This document shows positions 27,551-37,480 of a DNA stretch of 64,000 nt, piece after piece. Every line of letters begins with the position of its first letter. Position 1 is the first letter of the stretch. Source of the DNA: Thermoanaerobacterium saccharolyticum (GTDB lineage Bacteria > Bacillota > Thermoanaerobacteria > Thermoanaerobacterales > Thermoanaerobacteraceae). Location: the NCBI RefSeq assembly GCF_000747665.1, contig NZ_BBKT01000051.1, forward strand, positions 1 through 64,000. The letters are read 5' to 3'. The notes beneath the pieces were generated by a model. That model was not told where the DNA came from and did no database searches. It saw only the letters and a list, made by a program, of their open reading frames with translations. Made by a program: the position numbers and the translations under genes.

Positions 27551-28201
27551 ATGTATCGCATTCCAAATCACATCGGAATTATTCCTGACGGAAATAGACG
27601 ATGGGCACAAAATAAAAATATGCCGAAAGAAGCAGGCTATTCATATGGATTGGAACCTGGAATTGCACTTTACAGGTTATGCCGTGAGCTTGGTGTTAAA
27701 GAATTAACATTTTATGGTTTTACACAAGATAACACAAAACGCCCTTCTGTTCAGACAGAAGCATTTAAAAAAGCCTGTATTGATGCCGTTAAAATGCTTG
27801 AAAAAGAAGATGCAGATCTTTTAGTCATAGGAAACTATAATTCTCCCATGTTTCCACAAGAACTATTGCCGTATTGTAAACGAAAAAAGATTGGCAGTGG
27901 GAAGATGAAAGTCAATTTTCTTGTCAATTATGGATGGCAGTGGGATTTGAATAGTGCATTAAAAGCTTTAAGCAATGGAGAAAAAAGAGATATACTAGAT
28001 TTAATTTCATCAAAAGATATTTCACGAATAGATTTGATTATAAGATGGGGAGGCAGAAGAAGGTTAAGCGGCTTTTTGCCTGTTCAATCAATATATTCTG
28101 ACTTTTATGTTATTGATGATTATTGGCCGGATTTCAAGCCTCAGCATCTTTATGAAGCGCTTGAATGGTACTCGAAACAAGATATAACGCTGGGAGGTTA
28201 A
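27551..28201 (+). CDS. divergent UppS-type cis-prenyltransferase
   Basis: A protein of about 216 residues with the family start IGIIPDGNRRWA (catalytic Asp kept). Two conserved motifs are altered. The usual FS.ENW.R is FTQDNTKR here, and the R.GGE.R(I/L)S motif reads RWGGRRRLSG, losing the Glu that helps bind Mg. It keeps WPDF at the end. It may make a different prenyl diphosphate or have a non-canonical role. ATG 27551 is 10 bases after AAGAAGG. The ATG at 27542 is too close. Confidence 0.75.
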   Translation: MYRIPNHIGIIPDGNRRWAQNKNMPKEAGYSYGLEPGIALYRLCRELGVKELTFYGFTQDNTKRPSVQTEAFKKACIDAVKMLEKEDADLLVIGNYNSPMFPQELLPYCKRKKIGSGKMKVNFLVNYGWQWDLNSALKALSNGEKRDILDLISSKDISRIDLIIRWGGRRRLSGFLPVQSIYSDFYVIDDYWPDFKPQHLYEALEWYSKQDITLGG

Positions 28202-28310
28202 ATGTCATCATTTTTGATGGCATTTTTTATTTCTGCTCACTTTTATATACATACATATATATAGTATAATAATGCTGATGTAAGAATAAAGTTTGTAAAA
28301 GGTGAAAATC

Positions 28311-29639
28311 ATGGATATGTTTCAATTTGCACAAGACAAATTTATAAAAAGTAATGCACCGTTGGCAGATCGCATGAGACCTACTACTCTTGATGAGTTT
28401 GTTGGTCAAAAGCATATATTAGGGCATGACAAACTTCTATATAGAGCTATAAAAGCGGATAGAGTCAGATCGTTAATATTTTATGGACCTCCTGGTACAG
28501 GTAAGACAACACTTGCAAATATAATAGCTAATACGACGAAATCTAGTTTTGAAAAGTTAAATGCTGTAACATCTGGTGTGGCAGATATAAAAAAGATAGT
28601 AAATGAGTCAAAAGATAGATTGTCGATGTATGGCAAAAGGACAATTTTATTCATCGATGAGATACATCGCTTTAACAAATCACAGCAGGATGCACTGCTT
28701 CCATATGTTGAAGATGGAACGATAATTTTGATTGGTGCCACAACCGAAAATCCATATTTTGAGGTTATCCGTCCTTTAGTATCAAGGTCTATGATATTTG
28801 AGCTTTATCCACTTAGCGATGATGAGGTAAAGGAAATAGTTTTACGAGCTTTAAAAGATGAAAAGCGTGGACTTGGAAATGAAAAGATTAAGATAACGGA
28901 TGATGCGTTAAATCATATAATTGCATATTCTGATGGTGATGCAAGGGCTGCACTTAATGCAATAGAATTAGCATTTTTAACTACAGAGAGAGATGTAGAT
29001 GGGATAATTAACATAGACATAGAAGTAGCTCAAGAATGTATACAAAGAAAAGTGCTAAAGTATGATAAAAATGGTGACAATCATTACGACACTATTTCTG
29101 CTTTTATCAAAAGTATGAGGGGGTCTGATCCTGACGCTGCTTTATATTGGCTTGCAAAGATGATTTATGCTGGAGAAGATCCCATGTTTATTGCAAGGAG
29201 AATAGTTATTTGTGCAGCAGAGGATGTGGGAAATGCTGATCCAAATGCGCTTAATATAGCGGTATCTGCCATGCAGGCAGTAAATCAGATCGGGATGCCT
29301 GAGGGCAGAATAATATTAGCACAAGCTGCAATTTATGTTGCCTGTGCGCCTAAAAGCAACTCATCGGTGGTTGGCATTGATAAAGCACTTGAAGACATCA
29401 AGAATCAAAAAACTGGTGCAGTTCCAAAGCATCTTCAAGATGCTCATTACAAAGGTGCTGAAAAATTAAATCGCGGTGTTGGGTATAAGTATGCACATGA
29501 TTTTAAAAATCATTATGTAAAACAGCAATACCTTCCAGACGAATTAATAGGTAAAAAATATTACAATCCATCTACAATGGGATATGAAAAGAAAATATCA
29601 GATTGGCTCAGATTTATAAAAGATGGCAGTGATGGTTAA
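28311..29639 (+). CDS. rarA: replication-associated recombination protein A (RarA/MgsA AAA+ ATPase)
   Basis: A 442-residue clamp-loader-like ATPase. Walker A is GPPGTGKTT, Walker B is LFIDEIHRFNK, and sensor motifs GATTENP and DGDARAALN follow. The C-terminal MgsA oligomerisation domain includes RGSDPDAALYWLA. It acts at stalled replication forks. ATG 28311 is favoured over GTG 28302, which lies within the AAAGGTG ribosome site. Confidence 0.94.
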   Translation: MDMFQFAQDKFIKSNAPLADRMRPTTLDEFVGQKHILGHDKLLYRAIKADRVRSLIFYGPPGTGKTTLANIIANTTKSSFEKLNAVTSGVADIKKIVNESKDRLSMYGKRTILFIDEIHRFNKSQQDALLPYVEDGTIILIGATTENPYFEVIRPLVSRSMIFELYPLSDDEVKEIVLRALKDEKRGLGNEKIKITDDALNHIIAYSDGDARAALNAIELAFLTTERDVDGIINIDIEVAQECIQRKVLKYDKNGDNHYDTISAFIKSMRGSDPDAALYWLAKMIYAGEDPMFIARRIVICAAEDVGNADPNALNIAVSAMQAVNQIGMPEGRIILAQAAIYVACAPKSNSSVVGIDKALEDIKNQKTGAVPKHLQDAHYKGAEKLNRGVGYKYAHDFKNHYVKQQYLPDELIGKKYYNPSTMGYEKKISDWLRFIKDGSDG

Positions 29640-29696
29640 GGATAATTATTTATCATAAGGATACAATAAGATTTAGTTTTACATTCGTATAAATTA

Positions 29697-29725
29697 TTGA
29701 CAAAATAAATTTATAATGTTATTTT
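29697..29725 (+). promoter_or_regulatory. probable promoter of the Rrf2-nifS pair
   Basis: TTGACA (29697-29702) is followed after 17 bases by TATTTT (29720-29725). A TATAAT inside the spacer is too close to the -35. Repression by the Rrf2 regulator is plausible but no operator was defined. Confidence 0.5.
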
Positions 29726-29772
29726 ATTTAGTAGAAATCCGAGCAGAATAGTCGGTATTAAGGAGGGTCTAT

Positions 29773-30222
29773 ATGAAATTATCGACAAAAGGAAGATATG
29801 GAGTTCAAGCTATGTTTGAGCTTGCTTTGTATTATGGTGAGGGACCGATATCTTTAAAGGTTATAGCTGAAAATGAAGGATTATCAGAACATTATTTAGA
29901 ACAGCTTATTGCTGTTTTGAGAAAAGCTGATTTGGTAAAAAGCATACGTGGAGCACAAGGCGGGTATATGTTATCGGCTCCACCGGATAAGATTACGGTT
30001 GGCGATGTCATTAGAACTTTGGAAGGATCACTTGCTCCTTCAGATTGTGTTGTAGAGGATATACCATTTGAGTGCAGTAGATCGGGTGGGTGCCCAACAA
30101 AAGTTGTATTAGAAAAAATCAGAGATGCTATAAATAAAGTGATTGATTCGATCACGCTACAGGACATGGTCGATGATTATAAAAAAATGATACAGAAAAA
30201 TTCTTACATGTATTATATATAG
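29773..30222 (+). CDS. Rrf2/IscR family transcriptional regulator
   Basis: A 149-residue winged-helix regulator. MKLSTKGRYGVQAMFELAL begins the domain, with a recognition helix around LSEHYLEQL. Three Cys in CVVEDIPFECSRSGGC match the Fe-S ligand spacing of IscR. It likely senses Fe-S status and controls the adjacent cysteine desulfurase. ATG 29773 follows AAGGAGG, and nifS starts 10 bases after its stop. Confidence 0.92.
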   Translation: MKLSTKGRYGVQAMFELALYYGEGPISLKVIAENEGLSEHYLEQLIAVLRKADLVKSIRGAQGGYMLSAPPDKITVGDVIRTLEGSLAPSDCVVEDIPFECSRSGGCPTKVVLEKIRDAINKVIDSITLQDMVDDYKKMIQKNSYMYYI

Positions 30223-30231
30223 GAGGTTTTT

Positions 30232-31413
30232 ATGAATAGGATTTATCTCGACAATGCAGCGACTACTCCAATAAGATCGGAAGTTTTAGATGCAATGATG
30301 CCGTATTTAAGCAATCGCTTTGGCAATCCCTCTTCACTTTACTCTTATGGGCAAGAAGCTAAAAAGGCAATTGAAGAAGCCAGAGATAAAGTGGCCAATG
30401 CAATTTGCGCTAATTCAGATGAAATTTTTTTTACAAGCGGAGGTACAGAGTCAGACAACTGGGCTTTAAAAGGTGCTGCGTATGCCTTAAAAGGCAAAGG
30501 CAACCACATAATAACATCCAGTGTGGAGCACCACGCAATACTGCATACATGCCAATACCTTGAGAGCCAAGGATTTGAAATAACTTATTTGTCTGTAGAT
30601 GAGTATGGATTAGTAGATCCAAATGAACTGAAAAAAGCTATAAAAGACAGTACAATACTTGTATCGATAATGTATGCAAACAATGAGATAGGTACTATAG
30701 AGCCAATCCAAGAGCTTGCAAATGTGTCTCATGAAAAAGGTGTATTGTTTCATACAGATGCAGTACAAGCAGTTGGAAATGTGCCTATCGACGTAAAAAA
30801 ATTAGATGTGGATATGTTGTCAATGTCAGCTCATAAAATATATGGGTCTAAAGGAGTTGGAGCACTTTACATTAGAAAGGGCTTAAGAATTGATACACTT
30901 TTACAAGGTGGCGCGCAGGAGAGAAACAGGAGAGCAGGGACAGAAAATGTAGCTGGAATTGTGGGATTTGGCACGGCGATAGAACTTATCACTAAAAATA
31001 TCGATGAACACATAAAGAAGTTGACAGTGCTTAGAGATAAGCTTATTGATGGGATACTAAAAATACCGTATACCCGTCTAAATGGACATCCAATAAAGAG
31101 ACTTCCTGGAAATGTCAATGTTTCTTTCGAATTTGTCGATGGCGAATCGCTTATACTAAGCCTTGATATGGAGGGAATTTGTGTATCCAGCGGTTCTGCA
31201 TGTACCGCAGGAAGCATTGACCCATCTCACGTGCTATTAGCGATTGGACTGCCAGAAGAAATAGCCCATGGTTCATTGAGACTTACCATAGGAGAAGAAA
31301 ATACAGAAGAAGAAATCGATACGGTAATAAATAAACTGCCTAAAATAGTAGATAGATTGAGGCAGATGTCGCCACTTTTTGAAAGGATTAAAGAGGAGAA
31401 AAAACTTGTATAA
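30232..31413 (+). CDS. cysteine desulfurase, NifS/IscS type
   Basis: A 393-residue class V aminotransferase-fold enzyme. The PLP lysine is in MSAHKIYGSKGVGA, the catalytic Cys is in CVSSGSACTAGS, and the HTDAVQAVG and LQGGAQERNRRAGTENV motifs are present. It releases sulfur from cysteine for Fe-S clusters and thiolated tRNAs. No iscU follows. The gene is convergent with the XRE/TPR regulator. Confidence 0.95.
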   Translation: MNRIYLDNAATTPIRSEVLDAMMPYLSNRFGNPSSLYSYGQEAKKAIEEARDKVANAICANSDEIFFTSGGTESDNWALKGAAYALKGKGNHIITSSVEHHAILHTCQYLESQGFEITYLSVDEYGLVDPNELKKAIKDSTILVSIMYANNEIGTIEPIQELANVSHEKGVLFHTDAVQAVGNVPIDVKKLDVDMLSMSAHKIYGSKGVGALYIRKGLRIDTLLQGGAQERNRRAGTENVAGIVGFGTAIELITKNIDEHIKKLTVLRDKLIDGILKIPYTRLNGHPIKRLPGNVNVSFEFVDGESLILSLDMEGICVSSGSACTAGSIDPSHVLLAIGLPEEIAHGSLRLTIGEENTEEEIDTVINKLPKIVDRLRQMSPLFERIKEEKKLV

Positions 31414-31418
31414 TTACC

Positions 31419-31456
31419 TGTGATGGATTCATTGCTGAACCATCACAATATTTTTT
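31419..31456. terminator. terminator between convergent nifS and the regulator
   Basis: TGTGATGG (31419-31426) and CCATCACA (31440-31447) are perfect arms. A T-tract follows on the plus strand. Confidence 0.8.
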
Positions 31457-32725
31457 CTCCCATTTTTATTCATAATCTCATTTTGCTTTGCTTTGTAAGA
31501 AATGTCTTTTGTCATGTTATATAAATCATCATAGAGCAATGATAAATCGCGATAATAGTATTGTGCTGAAAAATACTTCTCACATTTTTTAAATAAACCA
31601 TAAGCCCCATTAAAGTCATTATGCAAATATTTTATATGGCCCATCATAAATTCATAATTGTGTTTACTCATTTCAGAGAGTTGGTTGACTTCTATATTGC
31701 TTGAAATCTCCATTACTTTTTCGTAATTGCCTATATTAAAATATAATATCATTTCTTGAATGAAAAAGCTTAAGTATAGCTTATTATATTTTTTATATTC
31801 ATCTTTACATCTATTGACTACTTCAAAAGCTTTATCAAAATTACCGCTATATCGTAGAGAATTTATATAGTTTAGATGACATCTTCCGACATCATATTCA
31901 TCATCAAAAAATTTAAACAACAATATCGCCTTTTCTATGTATTTAATGGACTTATCGTAATCACCCACATTATAGCAAGCTATGTTTAAAGACATATAAA
32001 TATGTGGCATAGCTCTTACATATATAAAATTGTCATGCGTATTAATAAAACTTTCCAGCAAATTTATAACCTTTTGAAATTGATTAGTATTAAGGTATAG
32101 ATAAGCAAGATTATTATGTATAATAAAGCAGATAGAATGGTTCAAAGAATCAAATTCGCATAAATATTTTTTAGCCAGTTCTAAATAGCATATTCCTTTT
32201 TCATAATTATGATTTTTAAGCATTATTTTAAATAGTATATTTAAAGCCTGACAAAAATTGTCTATATTTAACTTTTGAATATCTTCCTTTGATTTAAGAA
32301 ATAAATTAACATATCTTTTTAAATATTTTAAAGCGTCATTATATAACCCTATATTAAAAAAAAGATGCGCCAGCATAATAATATTTGTTAAAATCTTGTA
32401 TTTTTAAAAATTCATCATGATTGTACTCGATTAATTTTACTATTTCATAATAATTCTGGCTATTAAATAAATCGCCGATGATAGAAGATGAGTTATCAGC
32501 ATATTCTATCAATTTGTCGTATTTGACGTCGCTAATAAAATAACTTAAAGGTACTTCAAGCCTTTCAGATATGTGAATAAGTTGTTCTAAAGAAGGTAAA
32601 GCTTTATTATTCTCAATCCTGCTTAAAACAACCCTATTCATAAAATTATCGCACAATTGGCTTTGAGAAATTTTCTTTTGAAGCCTTAAAGCCTTTATTT
32701 TACTTCCTATGTAAAGATCCAACAA
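31429..32725 (-). pseudogene. XRE-type regulator with C-terminal TPR array, single-base frameshift
   Basis: Minus-strand gene. TTG near 32725 or 32722 follows AAGGTGGTG. The N-terminal helix-turn-helix reads IGSKIKALRLQKKISQSQLC and on to LSRIENNKALPSLEQL. The frame breaks at an eight-base A run of the plus strand (32356-32363). With seven it continues FFNIGLYNDALKYLK into many TPR-like helix pairs, about 431 residues in all. This is the plan of Rgg/PlcR/NprR-type peptide-responsive regulators. It is divergent from the CPBP genes, which it probably controls. Confidence 0.78.
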
Positions 32726-32862
32726 TAACACCACCTTGTAACTATTAGTTACAATTTTGTATTTTTTAATTGATGGCATATAAAAGTATAAGAAAAAACG
32801 TAAATTAGAAAAGTATATTACATTGGTGAAATATTACAATTATTTTTAAATATTATACTACT

Positions 32863-32891
32863 TTTACAAAAAAATATAAAGATACTATAAT
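32863..32891 (+). promoter_or_regulatory. promoter of the CPBP locus
   Basis: TTTACA (32863-32868) and TATAAT (32886-32891) are 17 bases apart, in the 230-base intergenic region shared with the divergent regulator gene. Confidence 0.7.
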
Positions 32892-32959
32892 AAAATCCAG
32901 AAATTTATTATATTGAATAATAGCTTTTTAAAATAAAATTGAACAATAAGGTGAGGTAT

Positions 32960-33790
32960 ATGATAAAAAAATTAGGCATTTTAATTTTAATATTTTTTAT
33001 TTTTGTCATGGCTTTATATTTTTATCAATTTATGATGATGTATTTGTTTGAAGGTATATATCATTTTTTTAATATAAGAAATAATGATCCATTAGTTATA
33101 ACAAGTAGTAATTTAGTTTACAATTTTATTACGGAAATTTTGTTGTTAGTTTTAGCTATATTTCTACTAAAAAAATTTAATTATACAAAATATATTAAGA
33201 CGTCTTTTAAATCTATAATCAAAGCATTACTATTCATGACATTGTCGCTGATTTTTACCAAGTATATACTGGATATATTTAAAATATATAATATTTTTTT
33301 GTTGACCGATTTTAAGAATATTATTGCAAGCTGGAACAAGGTAGATTATATTGTTGCAATATCACAAATGATTTTATTTATTTTAGTTGCTTTATCAGAA
33401 GAATATTTATATAGAATTACTCTTTATTTTAAAATATCTGAAATATTAAATTTAAAAAGCAACATCTTAAAAATAGTATTTAGCGTGATATTAACAAATA
33501 TTTTATTCTCAATTGCCCATTATCCTATACGTCATTATAATATTTCTAAACTTTTTGAAATATTTATAACAGGTATCTATTTCAGTTATCTTTTTTTACG
33601 AAGTGGAAATATATACTTAGCTTGCATGATGCACTTTTATTTTGACTTTCCGATTTTAACAACAATTGACATCGGATACTACCGTTACGAGGAAATTATT
33701 CTTTTAATAATTTCGATTATGTTAATAGAAAGTTATTATATGGTTAAACGCTATTATCTTAGACTATTTAGCAGATACGAACAGAGTTAG
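32960..33790 (+). CDS. CPBP family intramembrane protein (putative protease, bacteriocin-immunity type)
   Basis: A 276-residue protein with about eight transmembrane segments. The CPBP/Abi motifs are SEEYLYRI (EExxxR), then SIAHYPIRH and a His in the ACMMHFYFD helix. Members act as intramembrane glutamic proteases or as self-immunity proteins for bacteriocins. Extremely AT-rich compared with the core genes. ATG 32960 follows AGGTGAGG. A second CPBP gene follows within 40 bases. Confidence 0.85.
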   Translation: MIKKLGILILIFFIFVMALYFYQFMMMYLFEGIYHFFNIRNNDPLVITSSNLVYNFITEILLLVLAIFLLKKFNYTKYIKTSFKSIIKALLFMTLSLIFTKYILDIFKIYNIFLLTDFKNIIASWNKVDYIVAISQMILFILVALSEEYLYRITLYFKISEILNLKSNILKIVFSVILTNILFSIAHYPIRHYNISKLFEIFITGIYFSYLFLRSGNIYLACMMHFYFDFPILTTIDIGYYRYEEIILLIISIMLIESYYMVKRYYLRLFSRYEQS

Positions 33791-33825
33791 ACATATTATT
33801 TTTATAAAGATATGGAGGATTTGAT

Positions 33826-33973
33826 ATGATAAAAGGAAAAGAATTAACAAAAATAATTTTAACAGTTTGTGCTATTATCGCAATAGTATTTTCAATTATA
33901 TACATAATAAAAATTTTCATTTTAAAATACAATAACTTATATTTAACAACTATGACGAATTATGGAATACAGC
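33826..33973 (+). pseudogene. second CPBP gene, 5' fragment (interrupted by IS21-like element)
   Basis: ATG 33826 after GGAGG starts a membrane protein (MIKGKELTKIILTV...), which the insertion cuts off after TACAGC at 33968-33973. A stop codon occurs just inside the element. Joining this fragment to 36532-37190 restores 268 codons in one frame, so the gene was intact before insertion. Confidence 0.85.
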
Positions 33974-34186
33974 TGTGAATGTCAATAGAAATTTGAGCCA
34001 CATGCTAATGAAATTTTGAACCACTTCTGCTATTGAAAAAGTGATCCATGTGCTAATGAATTTTTGAGCCATTACTAAAAGACTTTCCCTATGGTTGATA
34101 TGTGGGTTTTTAAAAATAATATTTGCTCTTATTTACATATAGTTAATAAAATCATTTGCAAAGTGACCATCTACGCGGATAATAAT

Positions 34187-34933
34187 CTATTCTATTTGCG
34201 AATTATCACGCCTGAAAGATTCTCCATTCATATTTAACACATGTGAACGGAAAGTTAGACGATCTACTAATGCTGCAACCATAGTAGTATTTTCAAATAT
34301 TTCTGTCCATCTAGAGAATTCAAGGTTCGTAGATACTATTACACTTCCTTTTTCACTACGGTCCGAAATTATCCTGAATAATAAATCAGCTTGGCTTCTA
34401 TTAAAACATAGATATGATAGTTCATCTAGAATTAACAGGTCCACTTTTTCTAACTGTTTTTCAAGTTTTAAAAGTTTTTTGTACTCTTGTGCTTCTGTAA
34501 GTTCAGTGACAAGATTGGCAACAGTATAGAACTTTACATTATATCCTTCTTTACAGGCCTTTAACCCTAAGCCTATTGAAATATGAGTTTTGCCTGTGCC
34601 AGTGTTCCCTATCATAATGACATTCTGTCGTTTAGATATAAATTCACATGTGGCAAGTTCCCATATAAAGGCTTGTTTGACGTATTTGAGTCTGGTATAA
34701 TCAAATTCGTCAAGGGTTTTCATGTAAGGAAATCCCGCTTTGTGTATGCGGCGCTTTTGCTGATTTTCTTGTCTGGAAGCTACTTCTTTTTTCATTAATT
34801 CTATGAGAAATTCCTCATATCCCATATTGCTATCCATACGTTTAATAATACTTGTGTATTGTGCAAAAGTAGGCAGTTTTAGCTGTTTGGCATAAAGTTT
34901 TATTGTTTCTTTAGCTACATTTATTTCACTCAT
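34187..34933 (-). CDS. istB: IS21-family helper ATPase IstB (element 1)
   Basis: A 248-residue DnaA/AAA+-like protein. Walker A is GNTGTGKTH, Walker B is LLILDELSYL, and the sensor segment is VIVSTNLEF. It assists the IstA transposase in target selection. Its start overlaps the istA stop by four bases, allowing coupled translation. Confidence 0.95.
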   Translation of the reverse strand: MSEINVAKETIKLYAKQLKLPTFAQYTSIIKRMDSNMGYEEFLIELMKKEVASRQENQQKRRIHKAGFPYMKTLDEFDYTRLKYVKQAFIWELATCEFISKRQNVIMIGNTGTGKTHISIGLGLKACKEGYNVKFYTVANLVTELTEAQEYKKLLKLEKQLEKVDLLILDELSYLCFNRSQADLLFRIISDRSEKGSVIVSTNLEFSRWTEIFENTTMVAALVDRLTFRSHVLNMNGESFRRDNSQIE

Positions 34934-36402
34934 TGTGCCACCCCATATTGTCTATCGTATATACTTAAATCAACTTCTTCTACATTTACGGTATCTATAA
35001 TTTTTTGTGTACTTTTCACTGATGTGCTGTGATCTATTAAATAACTGCGGATTAAATCAACAGTAGGTGTCACACCTGCTGGAATTTGTTTTTTAATCTC
35101 CAGAAGCTTGTCTGAACCGTAGTCTACACAAAGTCTCAGAACTTTTACCATGTCTTTTGCTCCACCTGGAAGTGTTTGTCCCCACTCTAATAATTCTTGT
35201 TTGACATGGTCTTTTACTGGCTTTGCATTGAATGCAGCTCTGGGTTTTTGCTCTAATAGATCTATGTAATGTTCTAGTTTGTAAGTGGTTTTGTTGGAAC
35301 CATAGCTTCTGTTATGTTTAGCAATTTCCTGTCCACGATGAAAGATGGTTATTATATTTCCATATGCTTTGATGCTGACATTTTTACCTACATACTTTAC
35401 TGGTACTGAATAATTGTTTCTATCAAAACGCACTGTTGAATACTCGTCTACACTGACTGATATGCTTTTACTTGAATCAAACACATATTTAGGAAGTGAG
35501 TATAATAATGATTTGTCTATTTCATACATTTGGCCGACTGCCTGTTCATGGCCGCGTATTTGATGGGAACGGTATTTCAAACAGTTTGTCATAAGAATTT
35601 GGTTTAACTCATCAATATCCTTTACTCTTGGGACAGGAACTAAAATGTTGCGTCTTACCCAGCCTACCAGATTTTCTACCAACCCCTTTTCATTTCCTTT
35701 ACTTGGATTACAGAATTCCATTTTAAATGCGTAATGTGCACTCAATGCTTGATAACGGGACTGAGGTTTAGCATGAGTCCCGAAACCTTCCTTTACTGCA
35801 ACTCTTGCATTGTCAAAGATTAGTTTGTGTGGCACACCACCAAAATGTTCAAATGCTTTTACATTACCTTCTAAAAATGATTCTTCATTTTGACGATAAA
35901 ATGCCATTACAAAAATATCACAACTATAGCAGAGTCGCATACAGAAAAGATTTATAGTAACTTTTTTATTGTCAAGGTACACAGTAGCTTCACCCCAATC
36001 TACTTGTGCTGCTTCTCCTGGGTCAAATTCAAGGGGTACAAATGCTTTTGGCATCTCATCTTTAAGTTGTTGTACAGCCAATCTTACTGTAGATTCTCCA
36101 CCTTTAAATCCTTTTTCTTCTACTAGACGATGATATATCCTTCTGGCTGTATGCTGTTGTTTTTTTATTCCTTCTGTTTCATCTTCTTTAATGCACTGTC
36201 TGATAAAGTCCATAACATCAGGTGTTAAGACATCAGGCTCACGAGAATATTCTTTTCTCTCCCAAGGAACATTGTCACCTTTGCAGTATTTTCTTACAGT
36301 ATTTCTTGAAATTTTTAATTCCCTGGCTATAGCCCTTTGCGACATTTGATGAACTGTATACATTTCTCTAATTTTTTGATATAAATTCATGTCAATAATC
36401 AC
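34930..36402 (-). CDS. istA: IS21-family transposase IstA (element 1)
   Basis: About 490 residues. An N-terminal helix-turn-helix (MSQRAIARELKISRNTVRKY) precedes a DDE integrase core, with Asp in AQVDWGEA, Asp in LIFDNARV and Glu in KGLVENLVGW. A C-terminal Mu-type beta-barrel follows. GTG 36402 lies seven bases after AGGAGG. The TTG at 36411 is too close to it. It looks intact, so the element may be active. Confidence 0.94.
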   Translation of the reverse strand: MIIDMNLYQKIREMYTVHQMSQRAIARELKISRNTVRKYCKGDNVPWERKEYSREPDVLTPDVMDFIRQCIKEDETEGIKKQQHTARRIYHRLVEEKGFKGGESTVRLAVQQLKDEMPKAFVPLEFDPGEAAQVDWGEATVYLDNKKVTINLFCMRLCYSCDIFVMAFYRQNEESFLEGNVKAFEHFGGVPHKLIFDNARVAVKEGFGTHAKPQSRYQALSAHYAFKMEFCNPSKGNEKGLVENLVGWVRRNILVPVPRVKDIDELNQILMTNCLKYRSHQIRGHEQAVGQMYEIDKSLLYSLPKYVFDSSKSISVSVDEYSTVRFDRNNYSVPVKYVGKNVSIKAYGNIITIFHRGQEIAKHNRSYGSNKTTYKLEHYIDLLEQKPRAAFNAKPVKDHVKQELLEWGQTLPGGAKDMVKVLRLCVDYGSDKLLEIKKQIPAGVTPTVDLIRSYLIDHSTSVKSTQKIIDTVNVEEVDLSIYDRQYGVAQ

Positions 36403-36531
36403 ACCTTCCAACCTCCTGTAAAATTTATCTTGTATAATAAATTTTACAGTTTTTTTGTGAAAAGTGGATCACTTTTTCGTTAGCACAGAGCCACTTTTTG
36501 GCTCATTTTTATATTAGCATATACATACAGC

Positions 36532-37190
36532 TTTTGATGTTAATTTTTGCATTATATTTGCTAAATAAATTTAACTACATAAAATATGTAAAATTTACCT
36601 TAAAATCTTTTTTTGAATTAGTTGCCTATACAATGTTGCTTATGATACTTATAATAGTATTATCAAATGCGTTTCATATTGGATATTATTTTGTATGGAA
36701 TACTGGAGACTTTATGACTATACTATTTCAAAATTTTTATTTTGTTTTTGTAGCATTAGAAGAGGAGTATTTATTTAGGGTAGTTCTTTATTACAAAGTT
36801 TTAGAAACAATTACTTTGAAGAATAAAACTTTAAAAGTAATAATTGCTATACTTCTGACGAATGCAATGTTTTCGATGTCACATTTTTCTATAACGTATT
36901 TAGTACATCATGGAAATATGAACATAACATACTTTTTAAATGTATTTATTTCAGGTATTATTGCAAATTATTTGTATTTGCGAACAAAGAATATATATAT
37001 TGCATCTGCCATACATTTCATAGGAGATGCCAAAATCATTAAACTATATTCTTATAACAGATTGCCTATTTATGTATATTTTATAGACGACATGATGGTG
37101 ATTTCTGTTATAATAATTGAAATATACAATATTTGCAAGTATTTTTACAATAAAAAAATCTACGGAATAGAAAATTTCAATTCAAAATAA
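36532..37190 (+). pseudogene. second CPBP gene, 3' fragment
   Basis: Continuation of the gene started at 33826. It contains LEEEYLFRVVLYYK (EExxxR-type motif), SMSHFSITY and ASAIHFIGD, matching the active-site positions of the upstream CPBP protein. FNYIKYVKFTLKSF parallels FNYTKYIKTSFKSI in the first gene, so the pair arose by tandem duplication. An ORF reading from 36498 begins inside the IS element and is not the natural start. Confidence 0.87.
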
Positions 37191-37250
37191 TCGCTTTTTG
37201 ACTTTTTAAAAGTTTATTTGATATATTGTAAGAAAGGAAGACACGTTATT

Positions 37251-37454
37251 ATGAAGAAAGGTGATTTTAAGTACATATTTAAAATCATAAAGCCATTTAT
37301 AGCTAAAGAGATTATTGGTTTTTCAGTGATCATAATATCTACTGTTTTATTTTTGGCTAAACCCTTTGTAATAAAATTAATCATTGATAATTCTATAGCA
37401 CAAAAGAATGTGCAGAATTTGATTGTATTTGGACTTTTAAGATTCGTCAATTGA
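37251..37454 (+). pseudogene. remnant of an ABC exporter (first transmembrane segments only)
   Basis: ATG 37251 after AAAGGAAG gives 67 residues. YIFKIIKPFIAKE and AKPFVIKLIIDN resemble the N-terminal membrane domain of multidrug or peptide ABC exporters. The protein stops after GLLRF, with no ATPase domain anywhere nearby. It is a true truncation, not a homopolymer frameshift. It suggests the locus once held an exporter. Confidence 0.6.
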
Positions 37455-37480
37455 TATAAATACTTACGGGAGGTAAATAG

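Larger units (their letters stand above)
33974..36525 (-). mobile_element. IS21-family insertion sequence (element 1)
   Basis: 2552 bases with ends 5'-TG and CA-3'. The outer 27 bases are inverted repeats, 20 of 27 identical. TACAGC is duplicated at 33968-33973 and 36526-36531, a 6-base target duplication. It carries istA and istB on the minus strand. Internal copies of a TGAGCCA/GAAAAAGTGATCCA-type repeat lie near both ends, the usual multiple transposase-binding sites of IS21 elements. Confidence 0.93.

Noticed and set aside
36498-36531. Start of the CPBP fragment inside the IS end
   Set aside because: Those codons belong to the element terminus. The natural gene starts at 33826.
37251-37454. 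ABC fragment as another homopolymer frameshift
   Set aside because: No downstream frame continues the protein. The MFS gene begins 26 bases later.
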